Of a stretch of 64,000 nt of DNA, positions 26,029 through 37,400 are shown piece after piece. Source of the stretch: Gelatiniphilus marinus. Its GTDB lineage: Bacteria > Bacteroidota > Bacteroidia > Flavobacteriales > Flavobacteriaceae. The stretch is taken from the NCBI RefSeq assembly GCF_042678305.1, contig NZ_JBHUDT010000007.1, one strand, 5' to 3'. Position numbers and translations under genes: made by a program. The notes under the pieces were generated by a model that did not search any database, was not told the origin of the DNA, and saw nothing but the letters and a program-made list of their open reading frames with translations. How positions within the stretch are numbered: position 1 is the stretch's first letter; each line of letters starts with the position of its first letter.

Positions 26029-27915
26029 ATGAAAAAAAATATATATATAACAATAGTTCTTATAGCAAGTATGTTTCACTCTTGCGAAAGAGATTATTTA
26101 AATGTAGTGCCCGATAATGTGGCAACTATAGACAATGCCTTTTCAAATAGGTTTAATGCCCAAAAGTTTTTGTTTACACTTTATTCGGCATTACCAGCTC
26201 CAGGAGACCGTAACAATCCGGCTCTAAATGGTGCCGACGAAATTTGGTATCCAGAAACCGAGAGAAATAGAACGGGCGTAAGAATTGCACAAGGTTTTCA
26301 AAGTGCAACAAACCCAAGTTACAACCTTTGGGGAGATAATGGGTTATATGAAGGCATAAGAAATTGTAATATTTTCTTAAGTAGAATTGATGGCGTTCAA
26401 GGTCTCCAAGAGTACGAAAAAACAATTTGGAAAGCCGAGGCTAAAGTGCTAAAGGCCTATTATCACTTTTATTTGGCAAGAATGTACGGCCCCATTGTAA
26501 TTAGTGATGATTTGGTTGCCGTATCAGAATCTTTAGATAATGTAAATACCAATAGAAATACCATAGATGAGGTGTTTGCTTATGTGGTTGATTTGATAGA
26601 CGAAGCGTTAGTAGATCTGCCTCTTACATTACAAAATGACAGTGAGGAATTAGGAAGAATAACGCAACCTATAGCAGCAGCAATTAAAGCGCGGGTTTTA
26701 ATTACTTATGCGAGTCCCTTGTTTAATGGAAACTCGGTGTATAGCGGTTTTGTAAATCAAGATGGCGAACCATTTTTTCCTCAAGCTTATGCTCCGGAAA
26801 AATGGGATAATGCAGCAACTGCAGCTAAAGAAGCCATAGATCTATGCCACGACGCAGGGTTCCGTTTATTTAAAAAAGAAGATTATATTAACAGATCAGG
26901 TAACCCTATAACATCCGATATTACACTGCTAAAAGCAGGATTAAGAAGTAGAATGACCGAAAAATGGAACTTTGAAATTGTTTGGGGCCATACAGGATCT
27001 ACCTCGGGCATAGAATACGAATCAATGCCTCGTTTATATAATTATTTAACAAATCCTGTTGCTTCAAGGCATGCTCCTACACTACGCATTGCAGAGATGT
27101 ATTACTCTAAAAATGGGGTGCCTATAGAAGAAGATGTTACTTATGATTATGCGAATAGGTATAGATTAAGAACATCTGCTCCAGAAGATCAATATCATGT
27201 AGAACAAGGGCAAAGTACAGCAATTTTGAATTTTGACCGAGAAACTCGTTTTTATGCCGATTTAGCTTTCGATAGAGGTGTTTGGTATGGCAATGGTGCA
27301 AACGATGAAGCCAATCCATGGTTTATTCATGCCAGAGGTGGCGAGTTTGCTTCAGTATTTGAAATATCTCAATATTCTGTAACCGGATATTGGCCTAAAA
27401 AACTGGTAGCTATTCCTACACAAGTAAATAACGGAACCTCTTTAAGCACAACCCGCTATGCGTTTCCAATAATCCGTTTAGCAGATTTATACTTATATTA
27501 TGCTGAAGCTTTAAATGAATCCAAATCGGCTCCCGATGCACAGGTTTATGAGTATATCGATTTGGTGCGAGAAAGAGCTGGTTTAGGTACTGTGGTAGAC
27601 AGTTGGTCTGCTTTTTCAAACAACCCTACTAAGCCAACCACGAAAAATGGTATGAGAGAGATCATTCAGCAGGAAAGAATGATTGAAATGGCTTTTGAAG
27701 GTGCAAGATTCTGGGATCTAAGACGCTGGAAATTAGCCAAAGAGTATATGAGTAAGCCTATTAAAGGCTGGAATGTTCTGGAAGCAGAAGCTGATGATTA
27801 TTACACGGTTCGTACCTTATACAACCCATCGTATTCTGAGAAAGATTATTTATGGCCCATACCAGAAAGCGAAACAATTAAGGATCCTGATTTAATCCAA
27901 AACCCAGGATGGTAA
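26029..27915 (+). CDS. SusD/RagB-like surface glycan-binding lipoprotein, PUL 1
   Basis: A 628-residue lipoprotein (SMFHSC lipobox) with a helical TPR-like SusD fold. Visible marks are the N-terminal ALPAPGDR region, KAYYHFYLARMYGP, YLYYAEALNE, MAFEGARFWDLRRW and the family's closing LWPIPESE plus NPGW. It caps the SusC-like barrel and captures glycan at the surface. It is co-transcribed with SusC and followed 28 bases later by the next operon gene. Confidence 0.95.
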   Translation: MKKNIYITIVLIASMFHSCERDYLNVVPDNVATIDNAFSNRFNAQKFLFTLYSALPAPGDRNNPALNGADEIWYPETERNRTGVRIAQGFQSATNPSYNLWGDNGLYEGIRNCNIFLSRIDGVQGLQEYEKTIWKAEAKVLKAYYHFYLARMYGPIVISDDLVAVSESLDNVNTNRNTIDEVFAYVVDLIDEALVDLPLTLQNDSEELGRITQPIAAAIKARVLITYASPLFNGNSVYSGFVNQDGEPFFPQAYAPEKWDNAATAAKEAIDLCHDAGFRLFKKEDYINRSGNPITSDITLLKAGLRSRMTEKWNFEIVWGHTGSTSGIEYESMPRLYNYLTNPVASRHAPTLRIAEMYYSKNGVPIEEDVTYDYANRYRLRTSAPEDQYHVEQGQSTAILNFDRETRFYADLAFDRGVWYGNGANDEANPWFIHARGGEFASVFEISQYSVTGYWPKKLVAIPTQVNNGTSLSTTRYAFPIIRLADLYLYYAEALNESKSAPDAQVYEYIDLVRERAGLGTVVDSWSAFSNNPTKPTTKNGMREIIQQERMIEMAFEGARFWDLRRWKLAKEYMSKPIKGWNVLEAEADDYYTVRTLYNPSYSEKDYLWPIPESETIKDPDLIQNPGW

Positions 27916-27943
27916 ACCATAGACTAATTAAAAAAATAAAAAT

Positions 27944-29143
27944 ATGAAGAAATTATTCAAATTAGTAATAGTACCAATGGTATTGGTGTTATTTGCATGC
28001 GACGAAGAGCAACACGGTCCTCTTGTTTCAGATGGAACCAATCCACAAGCAGTAGAGAATGTGCTGGTTACGCCTATTTACGGTGGGCTTAGCATTAGCT
28101 ATGATTTACCTAACGATAGCGATTTACTATATGTAAAGGCGGTGTATAAAAACTCTAAAGGAGAAACAGCCGAAGTAAAGACTTCTGCCTACGATAATAA
28201 AATTGAGATTTTAGGATTCGGGGATACCACAGAAAAGACTGTAGAGTTATATTCTGTAGATCGATCAGAGAATACCTCAGAGCCCATTACGGTATCAGCG
28301 GCACCACTAACGCCACCTGTATTTCTTGTTCAACAAACCATGGATATAACTGCCGACTTTGGTGGTGCTAGATTTTCTTGGATTAACGAATCGAAAACTC
28401 CTATAACCATAGAGTTGCTAACAACAGACGAAACAACAGGCGAGTTGGAAACTGTAGAAACGATATATACAGAAAAATCAGAATCAAAGTCTTCTATAAG
28501 AGGTTATGAATCTTTACCAAGGTTATTCGCTGCGTTAATTAGAGATAGATACGATAATTTTTCTGATACGATTTACGCAAATACACCAGATAAGCTGCTA
28601 ACGCCATTATTTGAAGAACGATTGGACAAAACCAAGTTTAATAAAGTAGTCTTAAATAACGATGATAACTGGGATGCTTGGGAAGGCGATTATTGGAATT
28701 GTTTTGATGATGATGCCGCTAGTATTGTACATACCCAAGGCGATCAACCTCGACCAAGTATTATGACGGTTGATTTAGGGGCCGTGGTTACCTTAAGCCG
28801 ATTTAACCTGTTACAAAGAAGCCCCGAAAATGGAAGACACTGGGCATATACGCACGGAAACCCTAAAACCTATACAGTATATGGTTCTAAAGAATTACCT
28901 GGACAAGATGGCGATTTAAATGATTGGATATTACTAAAAGAATGTGAATCCATTAAACCATCTGGTTCTCCACTTGGAACAAACACAGATGAAGATATGG
29001 ACCATTTCGACCGAGGCGACGAATACACGTTTGACGATCCCATAGAAATACGTTATTTCCGTATTGCAGTGCATTCTACATGGGATGGTGCAGGATATAT
29101 AAATTTTTCAGAAATGACTTTCTGGGGCAACGTTGTTGAATAA
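27944..29143 (+). CDS. Surface lipoprotein, DUF4959-DUF5126-DUF5000 type
   Basis: A 399-residue lipoprotein (LVLFAC lipobox). The order fits a family common after SusD genes: a fibronectin-like DUF4959 domain (about 25-125), DUF5126 (about 125-230) and a discoidin-like DUF5000 domain (about 240-399, with NCFDDD, MTVDLGAVVTLSRFNL and the final FSEMTFWGN). These proteins are thought to act as surface glycan-binding proteins of PULs. Domain names are assigned from recognised sequence pattern, not a search. Confidence 0.8.
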   Translation: MKKLFKLVIVPMVLVLFACDEEQHGPLVSDGTNPQAVENVLVTPIYGGLSISYDLPNDSDLLYVKAVYKNSKGETAEVKTSAYDNKIEILGFGDTTEKTVELYSVDRSENTSEPITVSAAPLTPPVFLVQQTMDITADFGGARFSWINESKTPITIELLTTDETTGELETVETIYTEKSESKSSIRGYESLPRLFAALIRDRYDNFSDTIYANTPDKLLTPLFEERLDKTKFNKVVLNNDDNWDAWEGDYWNCFDDDAASIVHTQGDQPRPSIMTVDLGAVVTLSRFNLLQRSPENGRHWAYTHGNPKTYTVYGSKELPGQDGDLNDWILLKECESIKPSGSPLGTNTDEDMDHFDRGDEYTFDDPIEIRYFRIAVHSTWDGAGYINFSEMTFWGNVVE

Positions 29144-29163
29144 TTAATATTAAGAAACAAATT

Positions 29164-31014
29164 ATGAAAAAAATAAAATATTATATTTTACCATTAAGTT
29201 TATTACTTTTTTTTGGCTTCTATTCCTGTAATGATACTTATGAGTTTCATGAAAAATACATTCAAGATGGTGAGATTATTTATGCAACCAAGGTAGATTC
29301 TTTAACTACACTTGCAGGAGATGGCAGAATTAAAATTTCTGGATATTTAACAAAAGGTTTTACCATTGAAGAAATCACGGTGTTTTGGGATAAAGGCGAA
29401 AACAGCCAAACTTTTCCTTATACAAAGTCTCAAAACGATACGGATTTAATCGACTTGATTGTAACTGGATTAGAGGAAAAATCATATGAATTTGATGTGT
29501 ATTCAAAGGACGCAGATGGCAATGAGTCGGTTAAAGTTACTGTATTTGGAACGGTTTATGGAGAAACGTACCGATCTAATCTAGAAGCAAGAGGTTTAAA
29601 CGCTTTTGCTTACAATAGTGATGGAAGCGCAACAGTTAGTTTAAAACCAAGTAGTGATTTAACACGATCTACCGAAATTAAATTCACAAATTTAAGTGGC
29701 GAGGAAGTTGTTGTATCTGTACCACAAGACGAATCTGAAGGTGTTTTAGAACAAGTTGACCGTACAGCACCAATTATGTATAGAACTTTCTATGTGCCAA
29801 CAGCAGCCGATGAAGATGGTAATGAAACAACCATTGATGAATTTGATTCAGATTGGGAAACGTACGAGTTTCCAAATAACATTGCTGCCATTTTAGCAAG
29901 CTTTACATTCGATCCTATTTCAGGGGGTATTATCGCATATTGGGGAAATTCAGAAAGTGCTTCAATGACTTTCGAATTTATAAACACCGATAAGCAAGAT
30001 ATTGAGGTAAGAAACACGGTAACCTCGTCTGAGTCATTGGGCACCTATACGTTTTCTGGAATGACAAGTGAAGAACAGGAAATTCAAATTGTAGTTTCAG
30101 ATATTTACGGAAATTCACAAGCCATGTCTTTCACCGTAACACCACTGCCGGCAGCAGGTAAAGGTAGCTGGACTATAATTGATTTTTCAACTGAAGAAGT
30201 AGGTGGCGAAGGCCCCGTTAATGGATATGCCACTGCAGCAATTGATGGTGATACAGCAACTTTTTGGCATTCAAACTGGTCAACAGGTTCATCCTTTCCA
30301 CATCACTTAACAATTGATATGGGAGAAGAAAAAACCATTGCTGGGTTCGAAGTATTTACAAGAAGTGGTGACAATAGAGGGGCTACTACCCATGAATTTT
30401 GGGTAAGTAGTGACAATGTAACCTATACAATGATAGCAACACTTAATGCCGCCATAGATGTTAATAATGGTACTTTAGTTAATGCTAATGCAATTACAAC
30501 AGCTAGATATGTAAGATATGTTGCAACAGCAGGACCTAATAGTTTTACCTTTTTAGGTGAATTAAATGTTATAGAAAGTTTAGATAATTCTAATTGGTCT
30601 ATTGTTGACTTTTCAACTGAAGAAGCAGGTGGCGAAGGCCCCGTTAATGGATATGCCACTGCAGCAATTGATGGAGATACAGCAACTTTTTGGCATTCAA
30701 ACTGGTCAACAGGTTCAGCTTTTCCTCATCATTTAACTATTGATTTGGGAGAAGAAAAAGGTATTTCTGGGTTCGAGGTATTTACAAGAAGTGGTGACAA
30801 TAGAGGGGCAACTGCTCATGAATTTTGGGTAAGTAGTGACAATGTAACCTTTACTCAAGTGGCAACACTTAATGCACCTATAGATGTAAATAATGGAGCT
30901 ATAGTTAATACTGGTGTAATTACAACAGCTAGATATGTAAGATATGTTGCAACAGCAGGGCCAAATAGTTTTACCTTTTTAGGAGAAATAAGAGTGTTTG
31001 GATTAATAGAATAG
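29164..31014 (+). CDS. Surface lipoprotein, DUF4998 plus two tandem discoidin domains
   Basis: A 616-residue lipoprotein (GFYSC lipobox). An N-terminal DUF4998-like domain (about 25-140) and a middle fibronectin-like region (to about 330) precede two F5/8 type C domains (about 333-472 and 475-616). The two are nearly identical in protein and largely in DNA, with a 426-bp period (for example GGCCCCGTTAATGG at 30211 and 30637). It is probably a surface glycan-binding protein, and the duplication would raise avidity. It is the last gene of the SusC operon, with a hairpin just after it. Confidence 0.85.
   Translation: MKKIKYYILPLSLLLFFGFYSCNDTYEFHEKYIQDGEIIYATKVDSLTTLAGDGRIKISGYLTKGFTIEEITVFWDKGENSQTFPYTKSQNDTDLIDLIVTGLEEKSYEFDVYSKDADGNESVKVTVFGTVYGETYRSNLEARGLNAFAYNSDGSATVSLKPSSDLTRSTEIKFTNLSGEEVVVSVPQDESEGVLEQVDRTAPIMYRTFYVPTAADEDGNETTIDEFDSDWETYEFPNNIAAILASFTFDPISGGIIAYWGNSESASMTFEFINTDKQDIEVRNTVTSSESLGTYTFSGMTSEEQEIQIVVSDIYGNSQAMSFTVTPLPAAGKGSWTIIDFSTEEVGGEGPVNGYATAAIDGDTATFWHSNWSTGSSFPHHLTIDMGEEKTIAGFEVFTRSGDNRGATTHEFWVSSDNVTYTMIATLNAAIDVNNGTLVNANAITTARYVRYVATAGPNSFTFLGELNVIESLDNSNWSIVDFSTEEAGGEGPVNGYATAAIDGDTATFWHSNWSTGSAFPHHLTIDLGEEKGISGFEVFTRSGDNRGATAHEFWVSSDNVTFTQVATLNAPIDVNNGAIVNTGVITTARYVRYVATAGPNSFTFLGEIRVFGLIE
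30170..31004 (+). repeat. In-gene tandem duplication of a discoidin domain, 426-bp period
   Basis: Two consecutive copies encode the two C-terminal discoidin domains. Long identical stretches, such as the coding for ATAAIDGDTATFWHSNW, indicate a recent duplication. Confidence 0.85.
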
Positions 31015-31381
31015 TTTTTAACACATAACAGAAGAGCGTTTATTTAAAAAGCGCTTTTCTGTTTATTGCTTAATATTATTAAAAGCAGTAGTCTTAATAA
31101 GTGAACTCTAGATTTAAATCCAATATACAATGCGAGACCTTTTTTAGTTAAAATACTAAGTCTCTTTTTTAATTTAAGTAGTTTCCAATCTTCTATTTTT
31201 TTAATAAAAGAATTTTTTTAAGAAGGTTTAGAATTGCTATGTATTAAACTCAACTAGTTCTAAACAGAAATTTGTATTCCATAAACAATTAAGGTTGTTG
31301 TTTTCTTATAACATTCCGGTCATCTATTAAACTACAATAACAACTGTTTGTTAAATGAGTTCATTATAAATTGTGTAAAAA
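31015..31381. other. AT-rich intergenic region between the SusC operon and the propeller genes
   Basis: A gap of 367 bases. It begins with a hairpin at 31028-31062 and is otherwise very AT-rich. I see no gene and no confident promoter, though one is expected before the propeller gene at 31382. Confidence 0.6.
31028..31062 (+). terminator. Probable terminator of the PUL 1 SusC operon
   Basis: An 11-bp stem with one mismatch (ACAGAAGAGCG against CGCTTTTCTGT) starts 14 bases after the stop. The following T run is weak. Confidence 0.55.
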
Positions 31382-34243
31382 ATGAAATTTAAAATTCATA
31401 AAAAAAGAAATACAGTATTATACTTAACTTTATTGTTATCTGTTCTTTTTGTTGAAGCACAATACGGAAATGCATGGTCTCAAATATTTTTAAACTGGAA
31501 TACTACGCAAGATAATGGAGGCACAGGTGTTGTAAGGTCTATTCGTATAAACCCTAGTAACACCAATTCAGTTTTAATAGGTGCATCTACTGCAGGAATT
31601 TGGCTTACCAGTAATAATGGCGATACTTATACTTTTGTATCTGGAGATGTGCCAGAAGTAGAATGGGTAAACGAAATTATTTATAGCCGAAGTAATCCGC
31701 AAATTGTTTATGCCAATACAGATATAGGTGTTGTAAAATCTACAAACGGAGGGTTAAATTGGTCATATACTGGTTTAAGGAAATTTAAACCAGATGCTTT
31801 TGGTCAGCTAAATTGGCTGGATGTGGCAACTACAGATAGTAATATAGTTTATGCTACAACACAAGAAGGGGGCAGGTATAGAGGGGTCTATAAACTTTTA
31901 AAATCTACAGATGGTGGTACGTCTTGGACTCAAAAATACAAAACCTCGAAAAGAATTTGGGATATGCGTATAAAACCGAATGACCCAAATACAGTATATA
32001 TTCTAGAAGCATCTTCATCATCTAATTGGATCAATTTTAAAAAATCCACAAATAGTGGCGATTCGTTTACTACTATTAGTAATGGTTATCCAGCTAATTA
32101 TTCAACTAAATCGCATCGTGCAAGATTGGCAACCACTCCTGCAAATGCTGAAGTGGTATATATTGCAATTGGCTATAACGGTGGTGGGGCAGAAGATAAA
32201 ATATCTTTTTTCAAATCTTCAGATTCAGGTAACTCATTTGGAAAAAAATGCTGTGGTACACCCGCAAGTCCTCTTGTAAATGCAGAGGGAACTACCGATT
32301 TCTTAACAGAAACTTGTCATTTAGCACAATTAACATGGAATTTTGCTTTTACCGTTTCAGAAACAGACGAAAACTTTTTGGCATGTGCAGCCAATAAGTT
32401 AAAATTAAGTACAGATGGAGGTGTTACTTGGAGTTACGATCGGTCTGGAAACGTGGTAACAGGAAGTCAATATGATAACTACCAATCTAATGATGCGCAT
32501 ACGGGCGTACATGGCGACCATCATGGACTTTCAGTTATTGGAAATAAAATATTTAATGCCAACGATGGCGGTGTTTATGTGTCTTTAGATGGCGGGATGA
32601 CCGTTGTTAAAGATAAAAGTGATGGACTTGGCATTCAAGAACTTTGGGGCTTTAGTCAGTCTTTTAAAAATGATGTCATGGCAGTAGGGCTTAATCACAA
32701 TTCAACATGTTACAGAGACGATCGTGTTTATGGCGGTTGGATTGCTGTAAATGGAGCCGATGCTATGGCGGCCAATGTTAACCCTATAGACGATCAATAC
32801 ATGTACAATCACCCTTGGGGGCACGAGCGCGTTAAAAGATCGCTAACCGGAAAAACAGGACACCAAATGCAAAACTTAGGCATAGAGCTAGGGTATATTA
32901 CTTTGGATAATCTTGAGTTTCATCCGCATCAATATTACACCATATATGGTAGTGATTATGGCGATAGGAATAAAAGTTATAAACTTGCTAAATCGACCAA
33001 TAATGCTGCTTCTTGGGAAGTGATTAAAAGTTTTGAAGCTGAGCAAAAAAATGCAGTTGCCGTAAAATCGAGCTTTGCCAATGCAAATTATGTATATGCT
33101 GTGGTCGATCCTAACCGGGTTATAAAATCTACAGATGAAGGTGCTACATGGGAAGAAGTAGGGCCTCCAACATCCTTAATAGGGAGCAATTCTCTTTGGC
33201 GTCTTGCCGTGAGTGATAAAAACCCGAAGCATTTATGGGTTACCTTAAGAAGTGCAAAAAATGCTGTTAAAGTAATTAAATCTACCGATGGTGGTATAAC
33301 TTGGAGCGATTATTCAACAGGGCTTCCAGACCAGTATTTATATTCTATTATTTATCAAAGAGGTAGTGATGATATATTGTATGTAGGTACAACCTTTGGC
33401 GTATATTATAGGAAAAGCGGTATGGCTCAATGGGAACAATTTGGAACGGGTATGCCTGCAGGAAAAACACCTTTCATGTTTATAAATTATGCAAAAGGAA
33501 AATTACGTTTAGGAACTTCAAGAGGATTATGGGAAAATGATTTGATAGAATTAACCCCTCCAAAAGCCAATATAACAGCAAACAGAAATACATTTGACGA
33601 GAATAATCCAACTGTTTTGTTTGCAGATTATTCCGTAGCCGATATAAATGCAACATATCTTTGGAGTTTCCCTGGAGGAACACCCTCTACTTCAACCGAA
33701 GAGCGACCAGTAGTTACTTACGATAAAGCTAATGGAACTAGTTTTGATGTAACCTTAACAGTAACAGACTCAAGAGGAACAAGCACACAAACCTTAACAG
33801 ATTTTATTACCTATTTTAAAATTGTTGTACCAACTGTAAACTATGTAGATAGTGAAGAAACTACAAACGAGTACACTCCTGCTATACATGCCATTGATGG
33901 AAACAATGCTACATTCTGGGGCACGCAATGGTCGTCTGGAGCAAGCCCATTGCCACATGAAATACAAATTGATTTAAAAGAATCTAAAAACATTACAGGC
34001 TTTACTTATTTGCCCAGGCAAAACCAAGCTAATGGTAGAATTGCAGATTATGAAATCTATGTTAGTGATAATCCTAACAATTGGGGAAAGCCCGTAGCTT
34101 CTGGAACATGGCCAAATAGTAAAGATTTACAAACGGTAACATTTACAGAAAAAAGGGGTAGATATTACAGATTAGTTGCATTATCTGAAGTAAATGGAAA
34201 CCCATGGAGTTCTGCGGCAGAAATTAATGTGAAAACACGATAA
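31382..34243 (+). CDS. Secreted Asp-box propeller protein with PKD and discoidin domains
   Basis: A 953-residue exported protein. A signal peptide (ending VEAQ near 27) precedes a large sortilin/GH74-like beta-propeller region (about 30-720) with at least eight boxes of the type STNGGLNW, STDGGTSW, STDEGATW and STDGGITW. A PKD domain (about 725-815, LWSFPGGTPS, VTYDKANG) and an F5/8 type C domain (about 820-953) follow. There is no T9SS tail, unlike its paralogue at 34433. The fold is used by xyloglucanases, sialidase-like enzymes and non-catalytic binding proteins, so enzymatic activity cannot be decided. Confidence 0.8.
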   Translation: MKFKIHKKRNTVLYLTLLLSVLFVEAQYGNAWSQIFLNWNTTQDNGGTGVVRSIRINPSNTNSVLIGASTAGIWLTSNNGDTYTFVSGDVPEVEWVNEIIYSRSNPQIVYANTDIGVVKSTNGGLNWSYTGLRKFKPDAFGQLNWLDVATTDSNIVYATTQEGGRYRGVYKLLKSTDGGTSWTQKYKTSKRIWDMRIKPNDPNTVYILEASSSSNWINFKKSTNSGDSFTTISNGYPANYSTKSHRARLATTPANAEVVYIAIGYNGGGAEDKISFFKSSDSGNSFGKKCCGTPASPLVNAEGTTDFLTETCHLAQLTWNFAFTVSETDENFLACAANKLKLSTDGGVTWSYDRSGNVVTGSQYDNYQSNDAHTGVHGDHHGLSVIGNKIFNANDGGVYVSLDGGMTVVKDKSDGLGIQELWGFSQSFKNDVMAVGLNHNSTCYRDDRVYGGWIAVNGADAMAANVNPIDDQYMYNHPWGHERVKRSLTGKTGHQMQNLGIELGYITLDNLEFHPHQYYTIYGSDYGDRNKSYKLAKSTNNAASWEVIKSFEAEQKNAVAVKSSFANANYVYAVVDPNRVIKSTDEGATWEEVGPPTSLIGSNSLWRLAVSDKNPKHLWVTLRSAKNAVKVIKSTDGGITWSDYSTGLPDQYLYSIIYQRGSDDILYVGTTFGVYYRKSGMAQWEQFGTGMPAGKTPFMFINYAKGKLRLGTSRGLWENDLIELTPPKANITANRNTFDENNPTVLFADYSVADINATYLWSFPGGTPSTSTEERPVVTYDKANGTSFDVTLTVTDSRGTSTQTLTDFITYFKIVVPTVNYVDSEETTNEYTPAIHAIDGNNATFWGTQWSSGASPLPHEIQIDLKESKNITGFTYLPRQNQANGRIADYEIYVSDNPNNWGKPVASGTWPNSKDLQTVTFTEKRGRYYRLVALSEVNGNPWSSAAEINVKTR

Positions 34244-34432
34244 TTAAAAGAAAATGGTAAAACTTAGGGTTAAGATGTTAAAAGTGCAGTAGGAAGTGGA
34301 TGGAATATTCCTTCCTGAAGATTACAAAATCAATTTTATTTTCAAAATATTTAATTATAAGGTGTTTAAATTAAACAACTCAAAACGAATTCATCATTAA
34401 CAGAGAAATAATTTTTATAGAAAACTTAAATA

Positions 34433-37400
34433 ATGAAAAAAATATTACAAATTATTACGGTCTTAGGTGTCTTCTTTTTTATGCACAAAAGCGTGTGTGC
34501 TCAAATTGAAATTACGCCTTATGACGAATTGCCGGGTGTTAATTCCATTAATAAACCAAGCTATAACGAAAATTATCCCGACTGGGCAAAAATGCTTTAT
34601 GAGTATCCTATTAATTTTAATGAGATAGAAAATGGATACCAACAATACTTTAAAGAAAAAGGAAAGCAAAAAAACCCCATAATTCGCTATTACAAAATTT
34701 GGCGAAAAGTTGTAGCGAGTTATGCTGACAAAAACGGAGTAATACGCCATTTAGAAGCAAAAAAATCTAGTGCTAACTCTTATAAAGCCAATCAAAAAGC
34801 TCAAAAACTATTTGATGCATCCAATTCTAATTGGACGTTTTTAGGGCCAAAAAACACATTTTGGTTAAATGAAGACAATAGCTCAACACCAAAACCAGTG
34901 GCACCATGGCAAGTAAACGTTTATGCGTTTGATGCTTTTTCTGGAAATTCTGATATTCTTTTTAGCGGAACTGAAACAGGTTATGTAAATAAAACTATTG
35001 ATGGCGGTAAAAATTGGACACTACTAGCACGCGATTATGTGTTTTCTGGAGGAATTAATGCCGTTACCATCCATCCAACAAACTCAAATATTGTTTATGT
35101 TTCAGCCGGTAATCAAATACACAAAACGGTTAACGGAGGAAACTCATGGGTACCTTTACTACAAGGTGGTGTTCAGTTTTCTGCAAATCATATTATAATA
35201 GATAGTGGTAACCCTAATAAAATGTTTGTATCTACTAATAAAGGTGTTTATATATCTACGGATGCCGGAAACACATGGGCACAGAAATCTACAAGACAAA
35301 CTTATGATGTTGATTTTAAGCCTAATGATAGCAATGTTATTTATGCAATAAGTAAAGCCAGTAATGGGAATTTTGAAATTATACAGTCCTTAGACGGAGG
35401 AACAAACTTTTCTGCAGTTTCTGGATTTCCTGCAATTGCCGATTCTAGCGGTGGCTTAATTGCCGTAACGCCAGCAAACCCCAATATGCTATTGACAACT
35501 ATGTTAAGTTCAGATAATACACCTCAGCTTTATAAAGGAATTACAAGTGGTGGCAGCTGGACCTGGACTAAAATTATAGATTGTAACACAGATGCTTTTC
35601 CTTACAACAACGGTCAAGGTTATTTTGATTTGGTGCTAGAAATATCGCCAACAGACCAATCTAAGTTTATGGTTGGTACAACTACATTGTTTAAAACAAA
35701 TAACGGAGGTCTTAGTTTTGATGCCATTGGTGGTTATTTTGGAAGATTTTCAATACATCCAGATATACAAGACTTAAAATGGTTTTCAGATGGTTCAGTT
35801 TGGGTAGCTACAGATGGAGGCATGAGTTTTTCTACCGATGCTTTTGAAACCGATTTTCAACCCAGAATAAATGGATTGATAGGATCAGATATGTGGGGAT
35901 TTGATCAAGGATGGAATGAAGATATTGTTGTAGGCGGAAGATACCATAATGGAAATACGGCAATGGCAGATTTTTATAATGGAAAGGCATTGCGAATGGG
36001 AGGTGCCGAATCTCCAACAGGTTGGGTCATTCAAGGTAAAAGTAAACATGTCGCTTTTGATGATCTTGGAGGCGGGTGGATATTACCAAGCACAGCAGAA
36101 TCTGTTTACGAAGGTAAATTCAACTTTTCTAAATACCCCAATATGTTAGAATATGGCGGTAGTAGAGGCAATTTAATACACCATCCAAATTATTTTCAAA
36201 TATTATTTTTAGGTGAAGGTAATAGCTTCTGGAAAAGTACAGATATGGGCGAAAGTTTCAAATCATTACATACTTTTAGTGGCGAAGTGATGGATGTGCA
36301 AATGAGTGTAACAAACCCAAATGTATTATATGCCGATATAAAAGGAGCTGGACTTTATAAAAGTGAAGATCAGGGACTCACTTGGGTTTACAAACCGTCA
36401 TTAAGCAATAATGCTAATGGAGGTAGTAAAATGAATGGGAGAACTAGCATTGCTATATCACTTTACAATGAAAATACAGTATATGCTTGTTATTCTAATG
36501 GTGCATGGACCGCCGATAAGGGCAAAGTTTTTAAATCTACCGATGGTGGAGATACATGGACAAATTGGTCCGGAACAGTAAATGGTTATACCAAGAAGTT
36601 GGTTGTACAACCATCTAACACAGGCGAAGACTTGGTTTATTTATTTACTACTAGTAGAAACGGCGATAAATCTCAGGCTTATTTCAGAAAAAATAATATG
36701 AAAGATTGGGACTTATTTGCTAATAATTACCCAGGAAATTTTAGTGTAAATACCGCTATTCCTTTTTACAGAGATGCTAAATTAAGACTTGCAGGAAGTG
36801 GTGGAGTATGGGAAACACCATTACAAGAACAAGATTTTATTCCAATAATTAACCCGTGGGTAGAAAACGTAACCAATAAATGTATGGATGATGTCTTGCA
36901 TTTTGATGATCATTCTATTTTAAATCATTCAGGAGCCAGTTGGAAATGGGAAATAACCCCTGCACCAGCTTATATAAGCGATGCAAATATTAGAAACCCA
37001 GAGGTTGTTTTAGGAAGCCCAGGGTCTTATACAGTCAAGTTAACGGTAACTCAAAATGGTGTTGACTATGTAAAAGAAATCCCTAATATGGTTACAACAA
37101 CAACCTGTCCTTCAATTTTAGACTGTAGTAATCCTGCCGAATTACCTAAAAACGAATGGTCGTTAATATATGTTGATAGTGAAGAAACAAACAACCCAGG
37201 TTTGGCAACTATGGCTTTTGATGGAGACGATTCAACAATATGGCACACACGTTGGAGCACGGGAACAGATCCATATCCTCACGAAATTCAAATCGATTTA
37301 GGAAATTCGTATAGTATTAGTGAGTTTAAATACACCCCAAGACCTAGTGGCCAAAATGGTAGAATAAAAGACTATGAATTGTATTTTAGTTTCGATAGTA

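Noticed and set aside
29790..31004. Possible CRISPR or satellite array suggested by long repeats
   Set aside because: The repeat is a two-copy, 426-bp in-frame duplication of a protein domain, without short repeats and spacers.
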